From JBPCRW01 sp050996405 (GTDB lineage: Bacteria; Acidobacteriota; Blastocatellia; Pyrinomonadales; Pyrinomonadaceae), in contig JBPCRW010000220.1 of the NCBI GenBank assembly GCA_050996405.1, positions 1-9,113 of the forward strand: a stretch of DNA of 9,113 nucleotides, in the 5' to 3' direction. Under the pieces are notes generated by a model, which ran no database searches, was not told the DNA's origin, and saw only the letters and a list, made by a program, of their open reading frames with translations. The position numbers and the translations under genes were made by a program. This document shows, piece by piece, positions 1-6,698 of the stretch (the first letter of the stretch is position 1; each line of letters opens with the position of its first letter).

Positions 1-155
1 AATGGAGATTCTAGCGACCTATGAAACTTTTCAGTTACATCTTTCGATATCATTGGGGAACAACACCCGATATGCAGGAATCCACTTTACGCTATCGTTC
101 AGCCCGAACGTGGTTGTTCTGTTTGTATTTTAGTGGTGCGATGTTTAGAAGTCAA

Positions 156-177
156 CAACCGCTTGAAAGCGCGGTTG
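156..177. repeat. Hairpin-forming inverted repeat, 7-bp stem
   Basis: CAACCGC at 156-162 and GCGGTTG at 171-177 are perfect reverse complements separated by 8 bases. No T-tract follows, so it is not a standard intrinsic terminator. It lies 18 bases upstream of a larger hairpin, and the two may fold as consecutive elements of one structured leader. Confidence 0.55.
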
Positions 178-195
178 CCGATGAACGCGCTACAT

Positions 196-235
196 CTCCG
201 ACCAAATTTGCCAACGCATTAAATTATGGTCGGAG
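196..235. repeat. Long hairpin, 14-bp stem with one bulge
   Basis: CTCCGACCAAATTT at 196-209 pairs with AAATT at 221-225 plus TGGTCGGAG at 227-235. This gives a 9-bp lower stem and a 5-bp upper stem with one bulged A at 226 and an 11-base loop. There is no downstream T-run, so termination is unlikely. It could be a regulatory RNA fold or protein-binding palindrome about 65 bases before the kinase start, or the end of an unseen upstream transcript. The role is unknown. Confidence 0.6.
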
Positions 236-301
236 TCTTGCGCTAACTCTTGATAAATTTAATTGCAATTACTCGAAAATTTGGCTAGTCTGACCTAACG
301 G

Positions 302-2179
302 ATGAACACGCTCAATTCGGCACTACTGGTCAATCTTTTAGGCTTTACGGTCGGAGTTTCGCTCTACGGATTGCTGCTCGTCATGGTCGTCCGGCATCGC
401 CGAACGAAGGAAAAATTTCCGCTCGATTTTCTGCTTTTGACAACCGCCGTTTTAGGACTGCTCTGGAATTTCGGAGAGCTTTTTTCGTTGGTCTGGCGCG
501 ATTTCACGCGCGGCGAAATTTCTCCTTTTTTATCAGCCGTCGCCTATTCCGCGCTCGGATTTTTGCCGTCGGTCGTCGTTCATTCGGCTTGGAAAAATTC
601 GGAAAATCCAAGCGGAAAAATCTTGACGATTGCCGCTTACGGTTTGAGCGCGTTCGCCGCCGCGCTGCATTTTCAATCGGCGTTTTTTTTAAATGTCGCG
701 CCGTCAAATTTGGCTTTAAAAATTCTGACTTTCGGCTCACTCGCGCTGCTTGCCGGATTGCTGGTTTTCAACTTTAAACAAACGCGCGATAGGAAAGCCG
801 TGTGGATTAGCGCGCTGCTTATTTTCGCGGTTTCGGCTCTGCATTTAAGCGCGGGCGCGGAAGAAAAATCCTGGCTTGTCGAACTCGTCGCGCATCAATC
901 GAGTTTGCCGCTTGCGCTGGCGATTTTGATTCAGGATTATCGTTTCGCCTTTGCCGACCTTTTTTTAAAACGCGCTTTGTCGCTGATTCTGCTCGCGCTG
1001 ACGGCTTTCGGTTTGTATGTTTTTGTTGCCGAACCGCTTTTGCGCTATCACGGAACGCGCTCGCCGCAAGACGCGCAGGCGATTGCTCTGATTTTGACTT
1101 TGTGGATTGCGACCGCACTCATTTATTCGACTTTGCATAAATTCGCCGTGTGGCTGGTCGATAAAATTATTCTGCGGCGCGCCAATTACGAAACGCTGCG
1201 CCTGCATCTGGCGCAGGCAATCGAAAAACAAAATTCGGCGGAAACCGTATTGACGGAATTTTGCGAACAAATCAAGCCCGCGCTGACGGCAAAATCGACA
1301 GGCTGGACAAAAGTTTTCCAATCGGAAACGAATCTGCCGCAGGTTGTTCAAACCGCAAACGAAGCCGAAATTTTTATTCCCGTCACCGAGTCGCCATTTT
1401 ATAAAATCACGCTGAAAAATTTTACGGGCGGGCGCAATCTGCTGTCCGACGAAATTGAAATTCTCGAAGCAGTCGCGCTTTTGGCGGCGCGAAAAATTGA
1501 CGCTTTGCGCGTCACGGGCGAGCGGCATTCGCAGGAATTGCGCGAGCGCGAATTTTCGCGTCTGGCAGCCGAAGCGCGGCTCGTCGCCCTGCGCGCGCAA
1601 ATCAATCCGCATTTTCTTTTTAACGCGCTGACGACTATCGGTTATCTGATTCAGTCCGCGCCCGATAAGGCTTTCGAGACGCTGATGCAGCTCACTTCGC
1701 TCTTGCGCGGCATCTTGCGTTCGACCGGAGAATTTTCGACGCTCGACGACGAACTGAAAATTATCGAATCGTATTTGGAAATCGAGCGGGCGCGGTTTGA
1801 AGAAAGATTGTCTGTAAAAATCGATGTTCCGCCCGAATTACGGCGTTTAAGAATTCCGTCGCTCGTGTTGCAGCCATTGGTCGAAAACGCCGTCAAACAC
1901 GGCATCTCAAATTCAAAACGCGGCGGCGAAGTGCGAATTTCGGCGCAAATCGACGGGCGAAATTTAACGCTCGAAGTTTCGGACACGGGCGCGGGCGCAG
2001 GCGCGGAAAAATTATCCGTGAATCGAAAAAAAGGAGTCGGTTTGAACAACATCGAACAGCGTTTGAAATCGCATTTCGGTGCGTCGGCGCGATTTGAAAT
2101 CGAGAGCGAAAACGGAACGGGAACAAAATCGAGAATCGTTTTGCCGATTGATTTTGAAGTTGAGCGATTGCAAAAATGA
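302..2179 (+). CDS. LytS/YehU-type multi-pass membrane sensor histidine kinase
   Basis: This 625-aa inner-membrane kinase probably senses a signal through its membrane part and phosphorylates the regulator encoded next. About nine hydrophobic segments are visible in residues 8-280 (roughly 8-30, 42-63, 76-95, 107-131, 139-156, 166-182, 194-211, 222-244, 259-278). A soluble stretch at about 290-405 has a GAF-like pattern, though I am not certain of that. The dimerisation/phosphoacceptor region carries the His_kinase-family motif QINPHFLFNAL with H437. The ATPase part shows the N-box LVENAVKHGI with N529, the G1 motif DTGAGAG from D561, and a GVGLNNIEQRL G2 segment near 578. All key residues are present. 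No strong Shine-Dalgarno precedes ATG 302, so the start is the least certain part. The sensed ligand cannot be told from sequence. Confidence 0.93.
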   Translation: MNTLNSALLVNLLGFTVGVSLYGLLLVMVVRHRRTKEKFPLDFLLLTTAVLGLLWNFGELFSLVWRDFTRGEISPFLSAVAYSALGFLPSVVVHSAWKNSENPSGKILTIAAYGLSAFAAALHFQSAFFLNVAPSNLALKILTFGSLALLAGLLVFNFKQTRDRKAVWISALLIFAVSALHLSAGAEEKSWLVELVAHQSSLPLALAILIQDYRFAFADLFLKRALSLILLALTAFGLYVFVAEPLLRYHGTRSPQDAQAIALILTLWIATALIYSTLHKFAVWLVDKIILRRANYETLRLHLAQAIEKQNSAETVLTEFCEQIKPALTAKSTGWTKVFQSETNLPQVVQTANEAEIFIPVTESPFYKITLKNFTGGRNLLSDEIEILEAVALLAARKIDALRVTGERHSQELREREFSRLAAEARLVALRAQINPHFLFNALTTIGYLIQSAPDKAFETLMQLTSLLRGILRSTGEFSTLDDELKIIESYLEIERARFEERLSVKIDVPPELRRLRIPSLVLQPLVENAVKHGISNSKRGGEVRISAQIDGRNLTLEVSDTGAGAGAEKLSVNRKKGVGLNNIEQRLKSHFGASARFEIESENGTGTKSRIVLPIDFEVERLQK

Positions 2180-2181
2180 TA

Positions 2182-2297
2182 TTCACCACAGAGACACGGA
2201 GTCACAGAGAGTAAAAACTGAAAAAGGAAAATGAAAAATAGCGGTTCTCAAATTTTGCATTCTGCGTTATGCGCTTTGCATTATTTTCCTCTGTGAT
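2182..2297. repeat. Palindromic MITE-like intergenic repeat between kinase and regulator genes
   Basis: The stretch begins TTCACCACAGAGACACGGAG and carries a second CACAGAG at 2203-2209. TCACAGAG (2202-2209) is matched in inverse by CTCTGTGA (2289-2296), and nested within it GGAAAAT (2226-2232) is matched by ATTTTCC (2283-2289). The centre contains TTTGCATT twice (2254-2261 and 2275-2282). From memory, CACAGAG-rich palindromic elements of this look are common dispersed repeats in several bacterial phyla. I cannot verify the copy number here. It separates two genes that are usually adjacent or overlapping, which suggests insertion into the operon. Confidence 0.6.
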
Positions 2298-2322
2298 AAA
2301 ACTATTTCTTGAAGTTTGAATT

Positions 2323-3099
2323 ATGAGATTAAGAATCGTGATTGCCGACGACGAGCGACCGGCGCGGCTATTTTTAAAAAATCTGCTGGCGAGTTTTGAA
2401 GACGCGGAGATTGTCGGCGAAGCGGAAAACGGCGCGGAAGCGATTGAAATAATCGAACGCGAAAAGCCGGATTTGGCTTTGCTCGATTTGCAGATGCCGG
2501 AAATCGGCGGGCTTGAGGTCGTCAAACTGCTTCATAAATCCGCGCTTCCGCTGGTCGCTTTCGTGACGGCATATGACGAGTTTGCGGTGCGTGCGTTTGA
2601 AGTCGGCGCGGTTGATTATTTGCTGAAACCTGTCGAAAAACCGCGTCTTCGTGAAACTTTAAACCGCGCGCACGAACGACTCGAACAAGCCGATTTCCGC
2701 GAGCGGGAAGCGAAAAATTTGCAATCGGCGGCAGAAGTTTACGAGCAGACCGCGCCCAAAAATTTTATTGAACGAATTCCGGTTCGTCGGCGCGACGAGA
2801 TAATTTTACTGCCGGTCGGCGAAATCGCTTCAATCGTCGCCGATGGCGAATTGCTTCATTTAACTACCGTCCGCAGCGAACGCCACACGATAAATTTTCG
2901 CCTCAAAGACTTGGAAGCGCGGCTCGACGCGGGAAAATTCGTGCGGCTTTCACGCGGCTGTTTAGCCAATCTTGAAACAATTAAAAAAATCTCGCCGATG
3001 CCGGGCGGAACTTACATCGTGACGCTCAAAAACGGGCAGGAACTTTCCGCCAGCCGCCTGCAATCGCGGATTCTGCGCGAGCAATTGCTGAAAATTTAA
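2323..3099 (+). CDS. LytTR-family response regulator
   Basis: This 258-aa cytoplasmic transcription regulator is the likely partner of the kinase encoded upstream. Residues 1-120 form a receiver domain: acidic pocket D9-D10, phosphoacceptor D55 in LALLDLQMP, T82 in FVTAYDEF and K102 in YLLKPVEKP, so every conserved residue is present. A linker with charged, possibly helical character (about 120-147) leads to a LytTR DNA-binding domain at about 148-258, with the typical RIPVRRRDEIILLPVGEI opening, the FVRLSRGCLANLETIKKI core and a C-terminal SRLQSRIL. The length is normal for the LytR/AlgR type. ATG 2323 has only a weak GAAG about 8 bases upstream. Regulators of this family bind paired short direct repeats, often near their own locus. 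I could not identify a convincing site here, so its targets are unknown. Confidence 0.93.
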   Translation: MRLRIVIADDERPARLFLKNLLASFEDAEIVGEAENGAEAIEIIEREKPDLALLDLQMPEIGGLEVVKLLHKSALPLVAFVTAYDEFAVRAFEVGAVDYLLKPVEKPRLRETLNRAHERLEQADFREREAKNLQSAAEVYEQTAPKNFIERIPVRRRDEIILLPVGEIASIVADGELLHLTTVRSERHTINFRLKDLEARLDAGKFVRLSRGCLANLETIKKISPMPGGTYIVTLKNGQELSASRLQSRILREQLLKI

Positions 3100-3111
3100 A
3101 CAATTGACAGA

Positions 3112-3239
3112 GAGCGCAGGCATCTTGACTGCCAGATTGCGACAGCAATCTCAAACGTTTTGCCTGAATTCAAACTTGAATTTATTTCGACGTTCTTTGA
3201 ACGCTTGAAATATTCATGGCAGGCAAGATGCCTGCGCTC
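3112..3239. repeat. Palindromic MITE-like repeat with 23-bp inverted arms
   Basis: The left arm 3112-3134 (begins GAGCGCAGGCATCTTG) and the right arm 3217-3239 (ends GATGCCTGCGCTC) are reverse complements with a single mismatch (A at 3128 against the C expected from the right arm). Inside lie a 7-bp hairpin, AGATTGC (3134-3140) with GCAATCT (3145-3151), and a short palindrome CGTTC-TTT-GAACG (3191-3203). No open frame fits inside. Arms of this GCAGGCATCTTGCCTGC type are, from memory, a frequent dispersed motif in several environmental phyla. It looks like a non-autonomous mobile palindrome. It could also affect transcript ends of the regulator gene, although no T-tract follows. Confidence 0.7.
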
Positions 3240-3393
3240 CAATCGCCGATTTTATTGACTTTGCACAATTTCCAAATAACTGCTCGCCTGACTCTTTCAA
3301 CCGCTTGTTTCCTTATTTCCGCCGTTAATTAAAAACTTGATGCCCGAATCCGAATGTAAATTTATTCTTAAACTTTTACAAATATCTCTTTGG

Positions 3394-3399
3394 GAAGGG
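3394..3399 (+). promoter_or_regulatory. Ribosome binding site that fixes the receptor start
   Basis: A purine-rich GGGAAGGG (about 3392-3399) lies some 7 bases before ATG 3406. It decides the start: translation from here begins directly with a classical signal peptide, whereas the upstream TTG 3337 and ATG 3340 have neither a binding site nor an N-terminal signal. Confidence 0.75.
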
Positions 3400-3405
3400 C
3401 ATTTA

Positions 3406-5937
3406 ATGTTAAAGCGATTGATAAAATTTTCGACTGCGATACTTTTCTGTTTCGCGGTTTCATCAGTAGTTTCGGCGCAGGCTTTGGGAACGGCGGGAAG
3501 CGTTTCGGGAACGGTGGCTGACCCGAACGGCGCGGTCGTCGGCGGCGCGGTCGTGACGATTAAAAACGCCGTCACCGGATTTCAGCGAACGATGGCGACC
3601 GACGCGCAAGGGAATTACAGTTTTCAAAACATTCCGCCGAACAATTATCAAATCACGGTTTCGGCAAACGGTTTTCAGGATGCGGCGCAGAATATCGTCG
3701 TGCACACGACCGTGCCGATGCAAATTCCGTTTTCGCTGGTTGTGAGCGGCAGCAGCGCAACCGTCAACGTGGTTGCCGACGCGCAGAATGTCGAAAACGT
3801 TCCGACGACGCACACCGATCTTGACCAATCGCAAATTCAGAAACTTCCGCTTTCGTCGCCGGGCAATGGTTTGAGCGATGCGGTGGCGTTGACCTCGCCC
3901 GGTGTCGTCGCAGATTCAAACGGTTTCATCCATCCTTTGGGCGACCACGCGCAGACGCAAATTTCGCTCGACAACCAGCCGATTACAGACCAGCAATCGA
4001 AGGCATTTTCGACGCAAGTTCCGACGAACGCGATTCAATCTTTGGAAGTTATCACCGGCGCGACACCCGCCGAATACGGCGACAAAAGCAGTCTGGTGAT
4101 TAACGCGATTACCCGTTCGGGTTTGAACGCGCCGAAATCTTTCGGCAGTTTCGATTCTTCTTACGGAAGTTTCGGCACGATTCAGGAAGAAGGAACTTAC
4201 GGTTTCGGCAATTCCAAATACGGCAATTTTACGGCGGTCAACTTCGAGCGTTCTAATCGTTTTCTGGACGCGCCGGAATTCGTGTATTTTCACGACAACG
4301 GAAATTCCGCCAGCATTTTTAATCGTTTCGATTACAGCCCGAACCAGAAGGATACGTTTCATTTAAATTTATTTGTCGCGCGAAATAAATTTCAGATTGG
4401 AAATACTTACGACCAGCAATCTTTGGGGCAAGACCAACGCCAGCGCGTCCGTTCGGTAAATATCGCGCCCGGTTACGTGCATATTTTTAATACTTCGACC
4501 GTGCTGACAATCAATCCGTATTATCGCAACGACCAGGTGAATTATTATCCGTCTGCCAATCCTTTCCAAGACGAAACGACAACCGTCAGCCAATCGCGCC
4601 GCCTTGTAAATACGGGCGTTCGCGGCGATGTCGCGTATGTCAAAGGCGTGAACAATATCAAAATCGGCGGACAGATTCAGCGCACTTATCTGAACGAAGG
4701 TTTTTCGTTCGGCATCACCGACCCGAATTTTAACGACCCGACGAGCGCGGATTTTCTACCCGGACTTTTGCCGTTTGATTTAACGCGCGGCGGGCATCCG
4801 TTTAATTTCAACGGACGCGCGACCATCAAACAGGAAGCCGCTTATGTTCAAGACGCGCTGAATTTTAAAAGTGGTCTGAATTTGAGTTTGGGTTTGCGGT
4901 TCGACGATTACAACGGTCTTTCAAAAGGTAAATCTTTGCAGCCGCGCATCGGCGTTTCCTATTTATTCAAGCCGACGAATACAGTTTTTCGCGCCTCTTA
5001 CACGCGCAATTACGAAACGCCGTATAACGAAAATTTAATTCTTTCCAGTTCGACGGGCGGCAACGGTCTGGCGGACGGAATTTTGGGAAGCACTTCTGCT
5101 TCGCCGCTCAAACCCGGCAACCGGGATCAATTCGATGTCGGGTTGCAGCAGGGAATCGGCAAATACGTTATCGCGGATATTGATTATTTCAACAAGATGA
5201 CGCGCAACGCCTACGATTTCAACGCGCTTTTAAATACGCCGATTACGTTTCCGATTTCGTGGGATAAATCAAAAATTGACGGCGTGGCGTTTAAATTGAA
5301 TCTGACGAATTACAAAGGCTTGACCGCATTTTTCAACGCCTCGCATACCAGAGCGCGATTTTTCCCGCCGGAAACGGGCGGACTATTTTTCAATTCCGAC
5401 TTGCCGACCGGCGTGTTCCGCATTGACCACGACCAGGCGTTTCAGCAGACGACGCAAATTCAGTATTCTTTCGACCAGTTCAAAGAATTTCGTAAATCCG
5501 CGCCGTTCGTCGCCTTTACATATCGCTACGACAGCGGTTTGGTTTCCGGCGCAGTCACGGATTACGCGACGGCTCTGGCGTTCAGCGCGGACGAGCAGCA
5601 GCAAATCGGTTTGTTCTGCGGCAGTCAATTTGCGACTTTAACAAATCCGATTCGGAGTTGCGCTTCACAAACACGCGGCGCGTTGAGAGTCCGCATTCCG
5701 GCGGACGGCGCGGAAAACGACGACACGAATCCGCCCAGAATCGCGCCGCGCAATATATTCGATTTAAGTTTCGGCGCGGATAATATTTTCCGTTCGGATA
5801 AAGCGAAAGTTTCGGCACGTTTGACGTTTGCCAATCTGACGAATAAAGTCGCTCTATATAACTTTAATTCGACTTTCAGCGGAACGCACTTTCTCGCGCC
5901 GCGCTCGATTCAAGGGCAAATCGGAATCACTTTTTAG
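3406..5937 (+). CDS. Oar-like TonB-dependent outer-membrane receptor with carboxypeptidase-regulatory domain
   Basis: This 843-aa outer-membrane protein probably imports an unknown substrate with energy from TonB. Residues 1-24/26 form a signal peptide (MLKRLIKFSTAILFCFAV, then VVSAQA). Residues about 30-115 match a carboxypeptidase-regulatory-like beta domain (GSVSGTVADPNGAVVGGAVV, then TDAQGNYSFQNIPPNNYQI). Residues about 130-240 form a TonB plug (ISLDNQPI, then AIQSLEVITGATPAEYGDKSS), and the rest is an aromatic-rich beta barrel ending in the terminal Phe of GQIGITF, as outer-membrane assembly signals do. It is somewhat shorter than many acidobacterial relatives, which from memory often exceed 1000 residues. 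Two cysteines, C738 and C752, could form a disulfide in a late loop. The last 75 codons (residues 769-843) recur almost exactly downstream at 6946-7170. No strong terminator follows the stop. The kinase/regulator pair upstream might control it. Confidence 0.93.
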   Translation: MLKRLIKFSTAILFCFAVSSVVSAQALGTAGSVSGTVADPNGAVVGGAVVTIKNAVTGFQRTMATDAQGNYSFQNIPPNNYQITVSANGFQDAAQNIVVHTTVPMQIPFSLVVSGSSATVNVVADAQNVENVPTTHTDLDQSQIQKLPLSSPGNGLSDAVALTSPGVVADSNGFIHPLGDHAQTQISLDNQPITDQQSKAFSTQVPTNAIQSLEVITGATPAEYGDKSSLVINAITRSGLNAPKSFGSFDSSYGSFGTIQEEGTYGFGNSKYGNFTAVNFERSNRFLDAPEFVYFHDNGNSASIFNRFDYSPNQKDTFHLNLFVARNKFQIGNTYDQQSLGQDQRQRVRSVNIAPGYVHIFNTSTVLTINPYYRNDQVNYYPSANPFQDETTTVSQSRRLVNTGVRGDVAYVKGVNNIKIGGQIQRTYLNEGFSFGITDPNFNDPTSADFLPGLLPFDLTRGGHPFNFNGRATIKQEAAYVQDALNFKSGLNLSLGLRFDDYNGLSKGKSLQPRIGVSYLFKPTNTVFRASYTRNYETPYNENLILSSSTGGNGLADGILGSTSASPLKPGNRDQFDVGLQQGIGKYVIADIDYFNKMTRNAYDFNALLNTPITFPISWDKSKIDGVAFKLNLTNYKGLTAFFNASHTRARFFPPETGGLFFNSDLPTGVFRIDHDQAFQQTTQIQYSFDQFKEFRKSAPFVAFTYRYDSGLVSGAVTDYATALAFSADEQQQIGLFCGSQFATLTNPIRSCASQTRGALRVRIPADGAENDDTNPPRIAPRNIFDLSFGADNIFRSDKAKVSARLTFANLTNKVALYNFNSTFSGTHFLAPRSIQGQIGITF
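5709..5937 (+). repeat. Direct repeat copy 1: 3' end of the intact receptor gene
   Basis: These 229 bases align without gaps to 6945-7173, a shift of 1236. I count 14 differences (5751, 5755, 5841, 5844, 5853, 5856, 5874, 5877, 5883, 5889, 5931, 5934, 5936, 5937), about 94% identity. An 85-base block, 5756-5840, is identical, and most differences fall in the last third. Similarity stops at the stop codon on the right and at 5709 on the left. In sense codons only one change alters the protein (Ile784, ATA, against Leu, TTA). The stop codon also differs: TAG here, TGA in the second copy. Confidence 0.95.
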
Positions 5938-5970
5938 TGAACAAGGGAAGGTTGAAGTGAAAATGGGACA

Positions 5971-5990
5971 ACTGAAAATGTCGTTTCAGT
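5971..5990. repeat. Small perfect hairpin after the receptor stop
   Basis: ACTGAAA (5971-5977) and TTTCAGT (5984-5990) form a 7-bp stem with a 6-base loop, 34 bases past the receptor stop. It is AT-rich and lacks a T-tract, so I do not call it a terminator. It may be a weak transcript-end or processing structure. Confidence 0.4.
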
Positions 5991-6029
5991 AAATTGAGTG
6001 CGGGTCATACGAATCTCTGTAAAATTTTC

Positions 6030-6059
6030 TTGACATCGTTTATTATATTTGGGTATCAT
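6030..6059 (+). promoter_or_regulatory. Sigma70-like promoter of the AT-rich cassette
   Basis: A perfect -35 hexamer TTGACA (6030-6035) is followed after 18 bases by TATCAT (6054-6059), which matches the -10 consensus TATAAT at 5 of 6 positions. The predicted transcript would start near 6066, about 26 bases before ATG 6092, a sensible leader length. This is the best promoter in the window and suggests the cassette can be expressed without the receptor gene. Confidence 0.65.
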
Positions 6060-6091
6060 CTTTCTGAAAAATTCCGAATGTGAGGATTTAA

Positions 6092-6667
6092 ATGAAAAAA
6101 TATACTAGAGTGTTTTTCTTAATAGTTGCGATTGCTTTTCTGACACTAACAGGTGTGATTATAACAAGTTTTGTAAAAAGTGTAGATAAAACAACTTTTG
6201 CTGAAACTATTTATGTTCCACAAGAAATAAATAAAGCTGTGTTTGAAAATCAGCAAGAATTTCCAATACGGGCAGAGCAACCTGAAAATACTCCACTGAG
6301 GATTCTTGACGCTAGAGTTGATGTAATTAGTTCTGGTAATTATCAACAGCTTACAGGAGAAAGAGCGACATTTCCAGAAGTTATAACTAAACCTAAAGTG
6401 CTTCTTCAAAATGTTTCTAATAAAAATATTGTAGGAATAGTTATTATGACTGTTGATAAAGCTGCCGGAACTAAATTTGGTCTTTATATCAGAAAACAAA
6501 TGATTAGACCAGGACAGAAATTTACTGTATTACCTGAGAATTTTGTTCCGGCTTCAGAAAATCCTGCTAAAAACCCGGGATTTTGGATGCATGTGAGAGA
6601 TAAATCTCAGATTGCGGTTAGGGTTGTCGCGTTTTTTGAAGACGGTTCTCTGTGGGGTAAAAATTAA
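6092..6667 (+). CDS. Membrane-anchored exported protein of unknown function
   Basis: I do not recognise this 191-aa protein. Residues 1-5 are basic (MKKYTR) and residues about 7-28 form one hydrophobic segment, so it is either anchored in the inner membrane facing the periplasm or carries an uncleaved signal. The rest is soluble and alternates short hydrophobic stretches typical of a beta-sandwich: KVLLQNVSNKNIVGIVIMTVD (about 102-122), FGLYIRKQMIRPGQKFTVL (about 129-147) and IAVRVVAFFEDGSLWG (about 174-189). There are no cysteines and no catalytic motif I can name. ATG 6092 has GAGG 6 bases upstream. A gap of 31 bases separates it from the next gene, so the two are probably cotranscribed from the promoter at 6030. 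Its base composition is much more AT-rich than the flanking genes, which suggests transfer. Confidence 0.85.
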   Translation: MKKYTRVFFLIVAIAFLTLTGVIITSFVKSVDKTTFAETIYVPQEINKAVFENQQEFPIRAEQPENTPLRILDARVDVISSGNYQQLTGERATFPEVITKPKVLLQNVSNKNIVGIVIMTVDKAAGTKFGLYIRKQMIRPGQKFTVLPENFVPASENPAKNPGFWMHVRDKSQIAVRVVAFFEDGSLWGKN

Positions 6668-6698
6668 TAGTTAAGAACTAAAAGGAGATTAGGAAATT

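Larger units (their letters stand above)
1..301. other. Gene-poor leader upstream of the kinase, with two hairpins
   Basis: No convincing gene is seen in this stretch. One open frame runs from ATG 21 to TGA 293 (90 codons), with a GGAG at 4-7 that sits rather far from the start. Its translation shows no recognisable motif, no signal peptide and no membrane segment, so I treat it as probably non-coding, with a small chance of being a real hypothetical gene. The second half holds two strong inverted repeats, listed separately, which together occupy most of 156-235. Weak promoter-like hexamers (TTGCAA at 263-268 and TAGTCT at 286-291, 17-bp spacing) precede the kinase start, but they match consensus poorly. 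Confidence 0.5.
3100..3405. other. Intergenic region with palindromic repeat and receptor leader
   Basis: About 306 bases lie between the regulator stop and the chosen receptor start. Bases 3112-3239 are a palindromic repeat (separate entry). The remaining part, 3240-3405, is AT-rich leader. It contains TTGACT at 3255-3260, a possible -35 box, but the best -10 candidate (TAACTG at 3277-3282) is poor, so no promoter is called. An in-frame TTG/ATG pair at 3337-3342 would add 23 residues to the receptor but would spoil its signal peptide and has no ribosome binding site. Confidence 0.5.

Noticed and set aside
21..293. A 90-codon open frame upstream of the kinase as a gene
   Set aside because: It has no recognisable motif, signal or membrane segment and a poorly spaced GGAG, and it spans two strong hairpins. 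It remains possible but is not supported enough to call.
156..301. Integron attachment site (attC) suggested by hairpins and ACCTAAC at 291-297
   Set aside because: No matching GTTRRRY core was found in the right orientation or distance, and no integrase is present.
965..1612. Long reverse-strand open frame of 215 codons
   Set aside because: It lies wholly inside the kinase gene, which has intact family motifs. The translation is low-complexity and Arg/Gln-rich, as expected from an antisense shadow.
1651..2205. Reverse-strand open frame of 184 codons
   Set aside because: It is antisense to the kinase catalytic region, Ser-rich, without motifs, and starts within the palindromic repeat. It is a shadow frame.
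3337..3405. Upstream TTG/ATG start for the receptor
   Set aside because: It would put 23 residues before the signal peptide and has no ribosome binding site, whereas ATG 3406 has a good one.
5971..5990. Hairpin after the receptor as its terminator
   Set aside because: The stem is short and AT-rich and no T-tract follows. At most it is weak.
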